This document shows positions 8,396 through 15,680 of a stretch of 64,000 nucleotides of DNA, in pieces. The notes beneath the pieces are model-generated. The model was not told where the DNA came from, did no database searches, and saw only the letters and a program-made list of their open reading frames with translations. Position numbers and translations under genes: made by a program. Origin of the DNA: Eubacteriales bacterium (lineage in GTDB: Bacteria > Bacillota > Clostridia > Lachnospirales > Lachnospiraceae); the NCBI GenBank assembly GCA_030524545.1, contig JAUNGM010000003.1, positions 137,632-201,631 on the forward strand, written 5' to 3'. Position 1 is the first letter of the stretch. Each line of letters opens with the position of its first letter.

Positions 8396-8704
8396 ATGGA
8401 TACACCAATTACAAGAGCCGAACATGAGGAGTTCCGCCGGAGGATTGAGGAAGAAAACAGAAGGCAGGACAAACGGATTGAACTGCTGGAGGAAAGCAAT
8501 AAACAGCTTACGGTGCTTACCGGCTCTGTGGAAAAGTTGGCTGTCAACATGGAGAATATGTTGAAAGTGCAGAACCAGCAGGGAAATCGGCTGGAGGAGT
8601 TAGAGGGGCGGGACGGTGAGATGTGGCGCAAGGTCACTGGCTATATCGTCACAGCGGTAATCAGTATCGTAATCGGTTTCATTTTCGCCCAGATTGGAAT
8701 GTAA
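8396..8704 (+). CDS. XhlA-like haemolysin/holin-associated protein
   Basis: 102 residues: a charged coiled-coil region (residues 5-70, RRRIEEENRRQDKRIELLEE) followed by one C-terminal membrane helix (YIVTAVISIVIGFIFAQIGM). This is the XhlA architecture, a partner of holin and endolysin in PBSX-like phages. The ATG at 8396 was chosen for its AGGAGGGAGGTGAAAAGG site; upstream in-frame starts lack one. It opens the lysis module. Confidence 0.8.
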   Translation: MDTPITRAEHEEFRRRIEEENRRQDKRIELLEESNKQLTVLTGSVEKLAVNMENMLKVQNQQGNRLEELEGRDGEMWRKVTGYIVTAVISIVIGFIFAQIGM

Positions 8705-8753
8705 AACTCATAAGGGTGAGTTGGAACGCCTGAACGGCTCATAATTCGCCCTT
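8705..8753 (+). promoter_or_regulatory. Operator-like dyad and overlapping hairpin
   Basis: AACTCATAAGGGTGAGTT at 8705-8722 has 6-base arms identical to the early-region operators (see 13306, 15772, 18764). Its right half also pairs with 8743-8753 to form an 11-base stem (AAGGGTGAGTT with AATTCGCCCTT, using wobble pairs). It could be an operator, a weak terminator, or both. Bases 8754-8856 hold no gene that I can support. Confidence 0.4.
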
Positions 8754-8856
8754 TATATTCCAGGTGTAGATTTTATAGGCTTCACATTTAAAAACGGCGC
8801 ACGAGCCTGTCACGGGGTTCTGCGGCAGGATAAAGAGGCAGGAGGTATCAGGAAAA

Positions 8857-9237
8857 GTGAAAAGAAGAAAGACACGGAAGAATAAACATCCGACACGTCT
8901 TGAAAGAATCAAAAATTCTATTGGAAAAATCGGAACGCTGAACATTGTGCTGATCTGTGTATTTGTTTACATGATCTATATTAACTGGAAGATGCTGAAC
9001 ATATTCCTTTTGTGCGGCTCCGCACCGGAAACGGCATGGTGTTCGCTGATCGCCGCACTTCTTGGGGAATGCGGTATCTGTGGATGGATAAAGACCAGTA
9101 AGGAAAAGCATGGGAACCGTAGCATCAGGGATGAGCCTGAGAGTGCGGAGATCGGGGAAAGCGTTCCGGATGATTATACTACCGGCGATATGACGGATGC
9201 CGGAGAATATTGTGAAAACGAGGAGGACTTAGGATGA
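8857..9237 (+). CDS. Membrane protein of the lysis region, unknown
   Basis: 126 residues from a GTG start with GAGGCAGGAGGTATC upstream. There is a basic N-terminus, then two hydrophobic helices (residues 27-46 and 50-75), and an acidic soluble tail of 45 residues. Position between the XhlA-like protein and the holin-like protein suggests a lysis role (antiholin or second holin), which is inference. Confidence 0.6.
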   Translation: MKRRKTRKNKHPTRLERIKNSIGKIGTLNIVLICVFVYMIYINWKMLNIFLLCGSAPETAWCSLIAALLGECGICGWIKTSKEKHGNRSIRDEPESAEIGESVPDDYTTGDMTDAGEYCENEEDLG

Positions 9238-9539
9238 GTTTGGACATGTTTTTAGCAATGCTGCTTATTGTTTCCGTATTGACAGGATTGTTCACGGAGG
9301 CGATAAAGAAAACCTTGGATGATTTTGGAAAGGCATACTGCTCTAATATCCTGGCAGGGGCGGTAGCTGCGGTCTTGGCGGTTTTGGTTGATACGGGTTA
9401 TGTGATATTGGCTGAGGCTGCTATAAATTCCAAAATGGCGGTATATTTGATTGCCCTCGTATTGTTGTCGTGGCTGTGCGCCATGGTGGGGTATGATAAA
9501 GTAATTCAGGCAATTTCACAGATTAAAGTGCAGTCCTAA
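9234..9539 (+). CDS. Holin-like membrane protein
   Basis: 101 residues with three predicted membrane helices (about residues 3-22, 38-62 and 70-90) and a short loop carrying charged residues (EAIKKTLDDFGK). Small size, topology and position two genes before the endolysin fit a phage holin that forms lesions in the membrane. It overlaps the previous gene by 4 bases. An intrinsic terminator overlaps its stop codon. Confidence 0.7.
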   Translation: MSLDMFLAMLLIVSVLTGLFTEAIKKTLDDFGKAYCSNILAGAVAAVLAVLVDTGYVILAEAAINSKMAVYLIALVLLSWLCAMVGYDKVIQAISQIKVQS

Positions 9540-9558
9540 AAGCTGGGCTGCATTTTTT
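9529..9558 (+). terminator. Intrinsic terminator within the lysis module
   Basis: TGCAGTCC pairs with GGGCTGCA (one wobble) around an 8-base loop and is followed by six T. The stem overlaps the stop codon of the holin-like gene. It may lower endolysin transcription relative to upstream genes. Confidence 0.65.
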
Positions 9559-9574
9559 GTTGGGAGGTTTGGAG

Positions 9575-9733
9575 ATGGGAAAGGTTATTGCGTATATAGG
9601 TGCGGCGGTTGCAGTTGGGGCAGTCGGATTCGTAGTGCTTCTTTTCCGGGAGTTTAGTTCCTGGGTGGAAGATGTTTACTGCGAGGATTACAGCTGCGGT
9701 GATGAAAGCGAAACAGGAGGTGCGCAGAAATGA
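9575..9733 (+). CDS. Small single-span membrane protein (52 aa)
   Basis: A short ORF with a GGGAGG ribosome site: one N-terminal membrane helix (IAYIGAAVAVGAVGFVVLLF) and an acidic, Cys-containing tail. Its stop overlaps the endolysin start (ATGA). Position and topology suggest a lysis accessory such as a pinholin or spanin-like part, which cannot be proven from sequence. Confidence 0.6.
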   Translation: MGKVIAYIGAAVAVGAVGFVVLLFREFSSWVEDVYCEDYSCGDESETGGAQK

Positions 9734-11367
9734 AACAGGCCAATATTACAGTAATGAGAAAAATCCTTTATGCGGTAGAAAGCGGCGGACAGGTATACGG
9801 GAAACAGAACTATTCTGCATTTGCCGGAGTAGGGGCGAACACCCCGAATGAAAAGGCAATCACGATTGGAGCGGGACAATGGTATGCGAATGAGGCAAAA
9901 AGGCTTTTGACGCTGATAAAAACAAAATACCCATCCGATTTCAAAAAACTTGATACTGCCGGTATCTCCGCAGACCTGGAAAAAAGCTGGGCGTCATACG
10001 GAGTGACGAAAACATCCGCAAAAGGAAAGTGCATCATTGCAATTATTTCCAGTGCAAACGGAATTAAATGCCAGGACTCTCTTATGGACACACAGATCAA
10101 GGAATACGCAGCCAGTATTGAAGCAACCTACGGCAGTATGAGCGATTCCACCATGATGGAATGTATCAACATCATCCACCAGGGAGGAGTATCTGCACTG
10201 AAGCGTATCCTGGCAAAGACACAGAAGCCTTATACTACAAAGCGTATTTATGCAGCCTTGAACACGGATCCGGCTGATAAGTCGAACAATAATCAGGTCG
10301 GGGATTATGTGACAAGGCAGAAAAAGGTTTATGAGTTTATTACAAAATATGCCACAGAAGAAAGTGGGGCAAAGGAGGAGAATAAGGTGGCAAAGACAAG
10401 AGCAAAGGTTGTGGCACTGGCGCAGTCGTGGGTTGGAAAGAAGGAATCTGATGGAAGCCACAAGTCTATCATTGATATTTACAACTCGTTCACTCCCCAT
10501 CCGAGGGGATATAAATTGCAGTACACGGATGCGTGGTGCGCCGGAACGGTATCGGCGTTGGCAATTTACCTGGGGTATACAGATATTATGCCTGTGGAGT
10601 GTTCCTGCTATTACCTGATTGAGCAGGCAAAGAAAATGGGAATCTGGGAAGAGAATGATGCTTACACGCCGAAACCGGCAGATCTGGTTCTTTATGACTG
10701 GCAGGATTCCGGTTCCGGGGACAATACGGGCAGTCCGGATCATGTTGGAACGGTGGAGAAGGTTTCCGGTACGACAATCACAGTGATTGAGGGAAATTAT
10801 TCTGATGCTGTGAAGAGAAGGACAATTCAGGTCAATGGCAGGTATATCCGGGGATATATTTGTCCGAAATATGATGAGGATGGTACTTCCACCGGCGCAA
10901 CAACTGCGATCACAGGTAAAAAATCCGTGTCGGAGATTGCAAAAGAAGTCCTTGCCGGGAAATGGGGCAACGGGGATGAGCGGAAAAAGAAACTCCAGGC
11001 CGCAGGATATGATTACAATGCAGTCCAGGCAGAAGTGAATAAACAGATGAAAAGTTCCGGTTCCCCGTCTACAACTTCCGGAGGTGGAACAGGCGACACG
11101 TCCAAGCCGTCCTATAAAGTCGGTTCTACATATACCTTGAAGGTTGACGCTTTGAAGGTGAGGAGCGGAGCCGGAACGAAATATGCTGCTAAAAACTACA
11201 GCCAGCTTACGGCGAATGCCAAAAAGAATGCATATTCCAATGGATGCCTGAAAAAAGGCACGAAAGTTACCTGCCAGCAGGTGAAGAATGTCGGCAATGA
11301 TATTTGGATGAAAATTCCTTCCGGATGGATTGCGGCATACTACGGCGGTGATAAATACGTTGGATGA
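9730..11367 (+). CDS. Modular endolysin: N-terminal domain, CHAP, CW_7-like repeat, SH3-like domain
   Basis: 545 residues. Residues 1-210 form a helical domain with an ESGGQVYG motif typical of lysozyme-like or transglycosylase domains of Clostridial phages. Residues 225-390 form a CHAP amidase/peptidase domain with Cys in DAWCAGTV and His in SPDHVGTV. A CW_7-like wall-binding repeat (EIAKEVLAGKWGNGDERKKK) follows near 400-440. The C-terminus is an SH3-like domain (LKVRSGAGTKY). It degrades host peptidoglycan at lysis. There is no signal peptide, so holin-dependent release is expected. Confidence 0.9.
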   Translation: MKQANITVMRKILYAVESGGQVYGKQNYSAFAGVGANTPNEKAITIGAGQWYANEAKRLLTLIKTKYPSDFKKLDTAGISADLEKSWASYGVTKTSAKGKCIIAIISSANGIKCQDSLMDTQIKEYAASIEATYGSMSDSTMMECINIIHQGGVSALKRILAKTQKPYTTKRIYAALNTDPADKSNNNQVGDYVTRQKKVYEFITKYATEESGAKEENKVAKTRAKVVALAQSWVGKKESDGSHKSIIDIYNSFTPHPRGYKLQYTDAWCAGTVSALAIYLGYTDIMPVECSCYYLIEQAKKMGIWEENDAYTPKPADLVLYDWQDSGSGDNTGSPDHVGTVEKVSGTTITVIEGNYSDAVKRRTIQVNGRYIRGYICPKYDEDGTSTGATTAITGKKSVSEIAKEVLAGKWGNGDERKKKLQAAGYDYNAVQAEVNKQMKSSGSPSTTSGGGTGDTSKPSYKVGSTYTLKVDALKVRSGAGTKYAAKNYSQLTANAKKNAYSNGCLKKGTKVTCQQVKNVGNDIWMKIPSGWIAAYYGGDKYVG

Positions 11368-11390
11368 TCAGAATAAAATACGATAAAGAG

Positions 11391-11430
11391 ATACCCCTCT
11401 GCCGGATTGCCCGGTGGAGGGGATTTTTTT
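11391..11430 (+). terminator. Terminator of the late/lysis operon
   Basis: CCCCTCTGCCGG and CCCGGTGGAGGGG form a GC-rich stem around an ATTG loop, followed by seven T. It is the expected end of late transcription. Confidence 0.9.
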
Positions 11431-11443
11431 GTTGAGAAAACTA

Positions 11444-11472
11444 TGGAAAGCGCAAGGTGGCTATGCTATAAT
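11444..11472 (+). promoter_or_regulatory. Promoter of the 28-aa putative toxin
   Basis: TGGAAA, a 17-base spacer, then TATAAT preceded by TATGC. Transcription would start near 11479, at GTTACCG. That heptamer is complementary to CGGTAAC at 11608-11614 downstream of the ORF, so the RNA 5' end can fold back on its 3' part. Confidence 0.7.
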
Positions 11473-11511
11473 TTTCTTGTTACCGCCTCTATTCTGGTGA
11501 CAGAAGGGAGG

Positions 11512-11542
11512 TGTTCCCTATGCAAGAAGTATTGTCTTTTTT
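11512..11542 (+). repeat. Direct repeats a and b, toxin copy
   Basis: TGTTCCCTAT (11512-11521) and GTATTGTCTTTTT (11529-11541) overlap the start codon and codons 4-8 of the toxin. The same two blocks recur at 11695-11704 and 11709-11721. Their order and position match the DRa/DRb repeats through which par antitoxin RNA binds toxin mRNA. Confidence 0.75.
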
Positions 11543-11606
11543 AGTCGCTGTCGCGGCTGGTGTAGCTTGCCACTACATCATCAAATGGTTAGACGGCGAT
11601 GAATAG
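11520..11606 (+). CDS. Putative Fst-like type I toxin (28 aa)
   Basis: The peptide begins MQEVLSFLVAVAAGV and ends HYIIKWLDGDE: a short hydrophobic helix followed by a Trp-Leu-Asp charged tail, the topology of Fst/par toxins. The ribosome site is AGGGAGG. The gene has its own promoter and faces a convergent minus-strand promoter across a bidirectional hairpin. Two blocks around its start codon are repeated at the 5' end of the predicted antisense RNA. Family assignment is by architecture, not by close sequence identity. Confidence 0.7.
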   Translation: MQEVLSFLVAVAAGVACHYIIKWLDGDE

Positions 11607-11647
11607 TCGGTAACTAGCCTGTGGTTCTAAGCCCTGCCACTTAAAAT

Positions 11648-11701
11648 GGGAACAGAAAACCCCGAAGGTCTGGTACACCTCCGGGGTTTTCGTTTGTTCC
11701 C
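11648..11701 (+). terminator. Long bidirectional hairpin between convergent toxin and antitoxin transcripts
   Basis: GGGAACA...TGTTCCC enclose AAAACCCCGAAGGT and ACCTCCGGGGTTTT. Runs of T on one side and A on the other make it an intrinsic terminator on both strands, as in the shared terminator of par loci. Confidence 0.8.
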
Positions 11702-11725
11702 TATACGGGTATTGTCTTTTTGCCT
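11648..11725 (-). ncRNA. Predicted antitoxin antisense RNA (RNA II-like)
   Basis: A minus-strand promoter (TTGAAA on minus at 11760-11755, 17-base spacer, TATAAT at 11737-11732, preceded by TATGC) would start RNA near 11725. The RNA begins with complements of both direct repeats and then ends in the shared hairpin, giving about 75 nucleotides. It could base-pair with the toxin ribosome-binding region in trans and with the toxin 3' end. Confidence 0.65.
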
Positions 11726-12156
11726 ACCGGCATTATAGCATATGCAGATAAGGATTTCAATATGCTATCCGGTGCAAAATTGGTGTATTTTTTGTGAATG
11801 AGCCTGAAAAAGCCGGTGTAAATGAGCATATATATTACTAAATATTAATACTCTATTTCTATATCTCTATCTCGTAGAGCCGATGCAAAGCCGCTTGTAA
11901 GCCAATTTGTCCCGACTCAAATATGGATGAAGCTGGTGCAAATGAGCATATATTATTATCTAATACTTAATCTTATTCTAAACCTAAGTCTGAGTCAGCC
12001 AAAGGCTGAAAAGCGGCTTACAAATTAAAGCCAACAAATGTTGGGAAAATACACATGTCCACCAAAATAATACATAAGGCAAAAAACAATTTTGTTGATT
12101 ATGTATAAAAAGTGAAAAATGCTTTAGCGCATTAATGTCCTGCGGCGCAAATTTAA
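11702..12156. other. AT-rich noncoding region with spaced direct repeats
   Basis: Apart from the antitoxin promoter, no gene is seen. AAAGCCGGTGTAAATGAGCATATATATTA (11809) recurs as a near copy at 11929, exactly 120 bases later, with weaker similarity continuing for about 90 bases. AGCCGCTTGTAAG and CTTACAAATT form part of an imperfect inverted pair. CCAACAAATGTTGG at 12031-12044 is an inverted repeat. It may be a regulatory or recombination region, or a relic of a lost gene. Confidence 0.5.
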
Positions 12157-13164
12157 TTAGTTATTCACTATGCTCTCTAATCCTTTCTTAAAATCATCAT
12201 TAAAAGCGTTATAAAGAGTAACGGACCAAGAGCCGTTATCTGTTTCTGCAAGTTGATATTCTAAAAGTCTTGAATCAGAATCTCCATCAAAGCAAATAAT
12301 GAGAAAGTTGTCGAATGAGAGCAATTCTGGATTGTTATTAATGTATTTTACAAGGTTGTTAGCAGCATTATTGATGTCCTGTCCTACGGATTGACCATAA
12401 CCATATTTATCGTCCATGTCATATCTGTAATTTATCACGTATGAAGATCCTGAAAGTTTGTGCGGGAGAGCATCGTTAAATGAATGATAAAACCATAAGT
12501 CATCTTCCTTTTCTGGCTCTGCTGTCGCATCCCCTCCATTAACGCCGTATTTTTTCGCAATTTCACCTTGTGCAATTAATTGACGGTTTTCTATCGTATG
12601 GTTATAAAAAAGAGCCTCATAGAGTATTTGCATTGCAGTAATATGAGTTGATTTACCATCTAAGCAGATAAGGTTTGAGGCATAATCTGAGATATTTTTA
12701 TAATCAGTTATTGCTATTATGCAAGATAAATTTTCACCCATATATGAAAAAGATATTCCGGAATATTTTTCGTCGAATTTGCTAGTGCCTATGAGATAAG
12801 CGCAGTCATGAACCATTTTCTCAACATAGCTCACATTTGAAGAATCATAACAATCTGTAAGATCAACGGATAAAGAAGGATCTTCCTCGGAAACCGTTAT
12901 GAGGGCGGAAGGACATACGGACAAAATTCTTCCTTCAATATCCGAGTGGAGAGCAATATCTGTTTCTGCGCTTGTGTTTGCAGAATATTCAGTGCTTTTT
13001 TCAAGTTCAGAATTGGCAGATGTAGTTGAGCATGCCGTAAGGACAAGGCACACTGCGAGAGATGTGATGCATGCTGTTTTCCTTAAATTGCCCTGCAATT
13101 TGTGTGATAACACATTATACTGAGATTTTTTCGGGGGGTGGGTAAAAAGAATGAGTTTTTTCAT
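12157..13164 (-). CDS. Phage-encoded lipoprotein, unknown function
   Basis: 335 residues on the minus strand, opposite to all neighbours. An extended basic N-terminus leads to a lipoprotein signal with lipobox LTAC (Cys45), so the mature protein should be anchored outside the membrane. The rest is polar and soluble, with no family I recognise. The AGGAGG ribosome site supports this start. Lower GC, own promoter and orientation suggest a moron (lysogenic conversion gene). An operator-like half-site (AACTCAT on its strand) lies near its promoter region. Confidence 0.75.
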   Translation of the reverse strand: MKKLILFTHPPKKSQYNVLSHKLQGNLRKTACITSLAVCLVLTACSTTSANSELEKSTEYSANTSAETDIALHSDIEGRILSVCPSALITVSEEDPSLSVDLTDCYDSSNVSYVEKMVHDCAYLIGTSKFDEKYSGISFSYMGENLSCIIAITDYKNISDYASNLICLDGKSTHITAMQILYEALFYNHTIENRQLIAQGEIAKKYGVNGGDATAEPEKEDDLWFYHSFNDALPHKLSGSSYVINYRYDMDDKYGYGQSVGQDINNAANNLVKYINNNPELLSFDNFLIICFDGDSDSRLLEYQLAETDNGSWSVTLYNAFNDDFKKGLESIVNN

Positions 13165-13220
13165 GGATGATGCCTCCTATGTTTTTTCTAAAATCATATC
13201 ATAAATATTGAAAAACCGAT

Positions 13221-13323
13221 AGCGCAATATAATGAGTTGGAGATTGAAAAAAATTCAAAAAAAGTAAAAAAGGGTATTGACAGACTACCTACACGTGTTA
13301 TATTAAACTCAACAAAACGAGTT
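13221..13323 (+). promoter_or_regulatory. Early promoter-operator cassette 1
   Basis: The -35 TTGACA (13277-13282) and -10 TATATT (13299-13304) are separated by 16 bases. The dyad AACTCAACAAAACGAGTT (13306-13323) overlaps the transcription start. A weaker dyad AGCGCAATATAATGAGTT (13221-13238) lies 38 bases upstream of the -35. AAAAAAGGGTATTGACA and CTAC..ACGTGTTA are shared with cassettes 2 and 3. Confidence 0.75.
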
Positions 13324-13368
13324 AAATCAAAAAGAAAACACAGAAAAACGAGTTACGGAGAGGGTAAA

Positions 13369-13782
13369 ATGAAAACAAGAATTTTCAAAAGTTTTGATGA
13401 GTATGAGTCATGGACAGAGCGATTTAATAATGTTTCTGATTATCAAGAGATTCCATGCGCTATTGATGATGGCTGGAAGGTATCAGTCGATATGTTCACT
13501 GAATGCAAGAGTTGGAAAACAGCACTCAGGCGGTTTGGGAAAGCATTTGCTGAAATTAATAGTGAGATTATTGACTGGGTTGAATGCATCAAGGAAAGCT
13601 GTGAGAGTGGTTATTTTAAAGATACGACAGGTTGGAAGCCTGCATGGACAGACGATGTTGAAGAAGTAAAGGAGTTTGCAAAGAATGGAACATATTCTTA
13701 CGGCGTAGAGGAAACGATGGAAGGTTACTGGTATGTTTATTTGAATATTTCTGGTTGTTATGCAGGAAGAACAGCGAAATAA
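13369..13782 (+). CDS. Early phage protein, unknown (137 aa)
   Basis: The start is ATG 13369 with GGAGAGGG upstream. A longer frame back to 13237 runs through the promoter cassette and was rejected. The protein is soluble and rich in Trp/Lys/Glu (KSFDEYESWTERF, then WKPAWTDDVEEVKEF). No known motif. First gene behind cassette 1. Confidence 0.65.
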   Translation: MKTRIFKSFDEYESWTERFNNVSDYQEIPCAIDDGWKVSVDMFTECKSWKTALRRFGKAFAEINSEIIDWVECIKESCESGYFKDTTGWKPAWTDDVEEVKEFAKNGTYSYGVEETMEGYWYVYLNISGCYAGRTAK

Positions 13783-13828
13783 ATGAGCAGACCCGCCCCG
13801 GAGGAACGAAGGCAGAAAGGGATAAAAC

Positions 13829-14053
13829 ATGATTAAAAAGAACATTAGAAAATATAAGATCATGGAAAAACATATGGAATTGACGAAAACAGGAAAATAT
13901 GGAGAAGCAAGAAATCTCCTTATTCTCCTGAGAAAAGGTTATATAAAGCTTGGGCTTGGAGATGAGGATTGGGAAACCGAAAGATTTTTGGATGATATTG
14001 ACTGTCCTGCAAATTATAGCAGCAGAGGGTATGGTGTTACGTTTAGAATTTAA
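13829..14053 (+). CDS. Small early phage protein (74 aa)
   Basis: Basic N-terminus (MIKKNIRKYKIMEKHM), then an acidic segment (GDEDWETERFLDDID). The upstream GAAAGGG may serve as ribosome site. No family recognised. Confidence 0.5.
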   Translation: MIKKNIRKYKIMEKHMELTKTGKYGEARNLLILLRKGYIKLGLGDEDWETERFLDDIDCPANYSSRGYGVTFRI

Positions 14054-14202
14054 TGGATAATCTTCCGGATATTGAATATCCGGGCTTTAATGCAGGCAAA
14101 GGTGGTCGCAACCCCACAGAAATGCAGAGCGAAGCGGTTGGTATTGTTCAACAGGTTTTGCCGGGTTTTAATGTGAAAGCCGGAGGCGGTATGCAAGGAT
14201 GA
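14053..14202 (+). CDS. Doubtful short ORF, possible gene remnant (49 aa)
   Basis: It begins MDNLPDIEYPGFNAGKGG and carries a second PGFNVKAGGG block, so the DNA contains an imperfect internal repeat (CCGGGCTTTAATGC and CCGGGTTTTAATGT). It overlaps the preceding stop. It may be a real small gene or a fragment of a decayed one. Confidence 0.3.
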   Translation: MDNLPDIEYPGFNAGKGGRNPTEMQSEAVGIVQQVLPGFNVKAGGGMQG

Positions 14203-14446
14203 GTAGAGAACGCCTGAAAATGCTCAATGATGGATAACAGGTTTGCTGGTTTTAAGGTGAAATCAGATACGGGAGGAGAAGCACCGGAAATCACTGCATC
14301 GGCGGAATGTATGAGGCCGCTTTAAAATACATACCCAATCGCATATTTTTATGGCAGGAAAGAAGGTTCTTCACATGGCGGAAATGCCTGTGTCCTGGTC
14401 GGTACTGGAGATTGCCAGAGAAAAAACAAGAGGAGGAATTGGATAA
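14203..14446 (+). other. Degenerate stretch before the 14447 gene
   Basis: Only short frames are present. One of 31 codons (14351-14446, MAGKKVLHMAEMPVSW) abuts the next start in a TAA/ATG junction with a GGAGGAATT site that more likely serves the following gene. A third weak copy of the GGTTTTAA-GTGAAA repeat is at about 14250. I see no convincing gene. Confidence 0.35.
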
Positions 14447-14638
14447 ATGACAGTTGAGGATATGAGAAAAGACGGATGGCCGTTAAAAATCATAGGGAAT
14501 GGTGGCTACCCTGCAACACTTGTGGAATGTCAGCCTTTGTTCCATGGTGATTATATGGGCGTGTACAGATACCCTGGTGGTGATTGCTGTCACGATTTGG
14601 AAGAAATAAAGCGGTGTTTTGAGATTGTGGAGCAGTAG
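14447..14638 (+). CDS. Small early phage protein (63 aa)
   Basis: Starts with MTVEDMRKDGWPLKIIG after a GAGGAGG site and ends CHDLEEIKRCFEIVEQ. Compact alpha/beta composition. Similar small proteins are common in Lachnospiraceae prophages, but the function is unknown. Confidence 0.6.
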   Translation: MTVEDMRKDGWPLKIIGNGGYPATLVECQPLFHGDYMGVYRYPGGDCCHDLEEIKRCFEIVEQ

Positions 14639-14654
14639 AGCGGAGGGCGCGCTT

Positions 14655-15107
14655 ATGAACAAAGAATACAGGCAGAAATTATTTGACATCTTAAATCAGA
14701 TTGACGAGCTGGCAGAACCTACGGGAGAAAGCCAGGAGAAAACGCCGATCAAGGATGAAACAAAGTGCATGGATGGCGAGAAGGAAATCGAAAAATACCA
14801 AAACGGTATAAATCCTGAACGCATACAGTCCCGGAGGTACACTCCGGAGTTTAAAAAAATGATTGTCCGGATGCACAGGGATGAAGGCAGGACTTTTGAA
14901 AGCCTCACAGCGGCATACGGCGTATCAAAAGCGACCATTACAAAATGGTGTAGCGATGCCCGTTACGAGAACAGGGCGAAGCTGGACGAAACGACCAGGG
15001 AGCTTCAGAGCATCCGGCAGGACTATGAAAAGGTAAAAGAGGAGAATGCTTTCCTGAAAAAAATTGTGATTCTGATGTTCGGGAAAGAAATGGAGGTACG
15101 GTCATGA
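14655..15107 (+). CDS. IS3-OrfA-like helix-turn-helix protein, stand-alone
   Basis: 150 residues. Residues 55-100 (RRYTPEFKKMIVRMHRDEG, then YGVSKATITKWC) are a typical IS3/IS911 OrfA helix-turn-helix, and the C-terminus is a leucine-zipper-like coiled coil (EENAFLKKIVILMF). The N-terminal 50 residues are an acidic extension not seen in OrfA. No OrfB transposase, inverted repeats or target duplication are present, so it is probably a domesticated DNA-binding protein. It overlaps the next gene by 4 bases. Confidence 0.7.
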   Translation: MNKEYRQKLFDILNQIDELAEPTGESQEKTPIKDETKCMDGEKEIEKYQNGINPERIQSRRYTPEFKKMIVRMHRDEGRTFESLTAAYGVSKATITKWCSDARYENRAKLDETTRELQSIRQDYEKVKEENAFLKKIVILMFGKEMEVRS

Positions 15108-15403
15108 AGTTTTATCATGCGACTACGGCTGAGAATATGGAGAAAATACTGGAGGATGGGAAAATAAAGCATTCATTCGGTGGGGATGTTTTCCTGTGCA
15201 GAAATCCGTTGGATGCCTGCAAATTCCTGGTAATCCGGGGATATAGGAAGGTATCAGTGATAGAGGTTCATTTGAAAAAGAATGAGGTCAGGGAATCTAA
15301 CGATCATTCGGAAAGCTTTTTCCAGTGCAAGGCGTATACATATCATGGGGATATAGAACTTGATGGAACAGAAGATGTGAGGGAATACGAATTTGATATT
15401 TGA
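15104..15403 (+). CDS. Small protein with ADP-ribosyltransferase-like N-terminus (putative)
   Basis: 99 residues. FYHATTAENMEKILEDGKI resembles the first strand-helix of the ART / RNA 2'-phosphotransferase-like fold (Tyr-His followed by an ILEDGKI helix), and VFLCRNPLDACKFL fits the next segment. It is short for an active enzyme. Translationally coupled to the OrfA-like protein through an ATGA overlap. Enzyme activity is inference only. Confidence 0.5.
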   Translation: MKFYHATTAENMEKILEDGKIKHSFGGDVFLCRNPLDACKFLVIRGYRKVSVIEVHLKKNEVRESNDHSESFFQCKAYTYHGDIELDGTEDVREYEFDI

Positions 15404-15418
15404 TGGAGGCGAAGCACT

Positions 15419-15667
15419 ATGACGGCATTAGAGAAGATTTTCCAGGGGTATTATGAGGAACGGCTGGGCGGAGATGAACCGGATCCGGAAGATATGCAGG
15501 CGGCACAGATAAAAATACTGGAAGAAATGGAAGAACAGAAGGTAGAGGACTCAGTAAGCATAATGGAGGCGGTCAGCGAATATGGAATAGCAGCGGAAAA
15601 AAGCGGTTTCATGGCGGGTTTCCGGATGGCGTGGGAGTTGTTACGGAATATGCAGGAAAATGTCTGA
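15419..15667 (+). CDS. Small acidic early protein (82 aa)
   Basis: Helical and acidic, with a GGAGG ribosome site. The C-terminus (AEKSGFMAGFRMAWELL) resembles a segment found in many small Firmicute phage proteins of the DUF6809 type, a comparison I hold loosely. Last gene before a terminator. Confidence 0.55.
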   Translation: MTALEKIFQGYYEERLGGDEPDPEDMQAAQIKILEEMEEQKVEDSVSIMEAVSEYGIAAEKSGFMAGFRMAWELLRNMQENV

Positions 15668-15680
15668 AACGGTCTGAAAT

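Noticed and set aside
9994-10743. Minus-strand open frame of 249 codons opposite the endolysin
   Set aside because: The plus-strand endolysin has recognisable CHAP and wall-binding domains; the antisense frame has no motif or ribosome site.
13237-13368. Longer start for the 13369 gene
   Set aside because: The extension runs through the -35, -10 and operator of cassette 1, is Lys-rich low complexity, and lacks a ribosome site, whereas ATG 13369 has GGAGAGGG.
14655-15107. Complete insertion sequence of the IS3 family
   Set aside because: Only an OrfA-like helix-turn-helix is present; no OrfB, terminal inverted repeats or target duplication were found.
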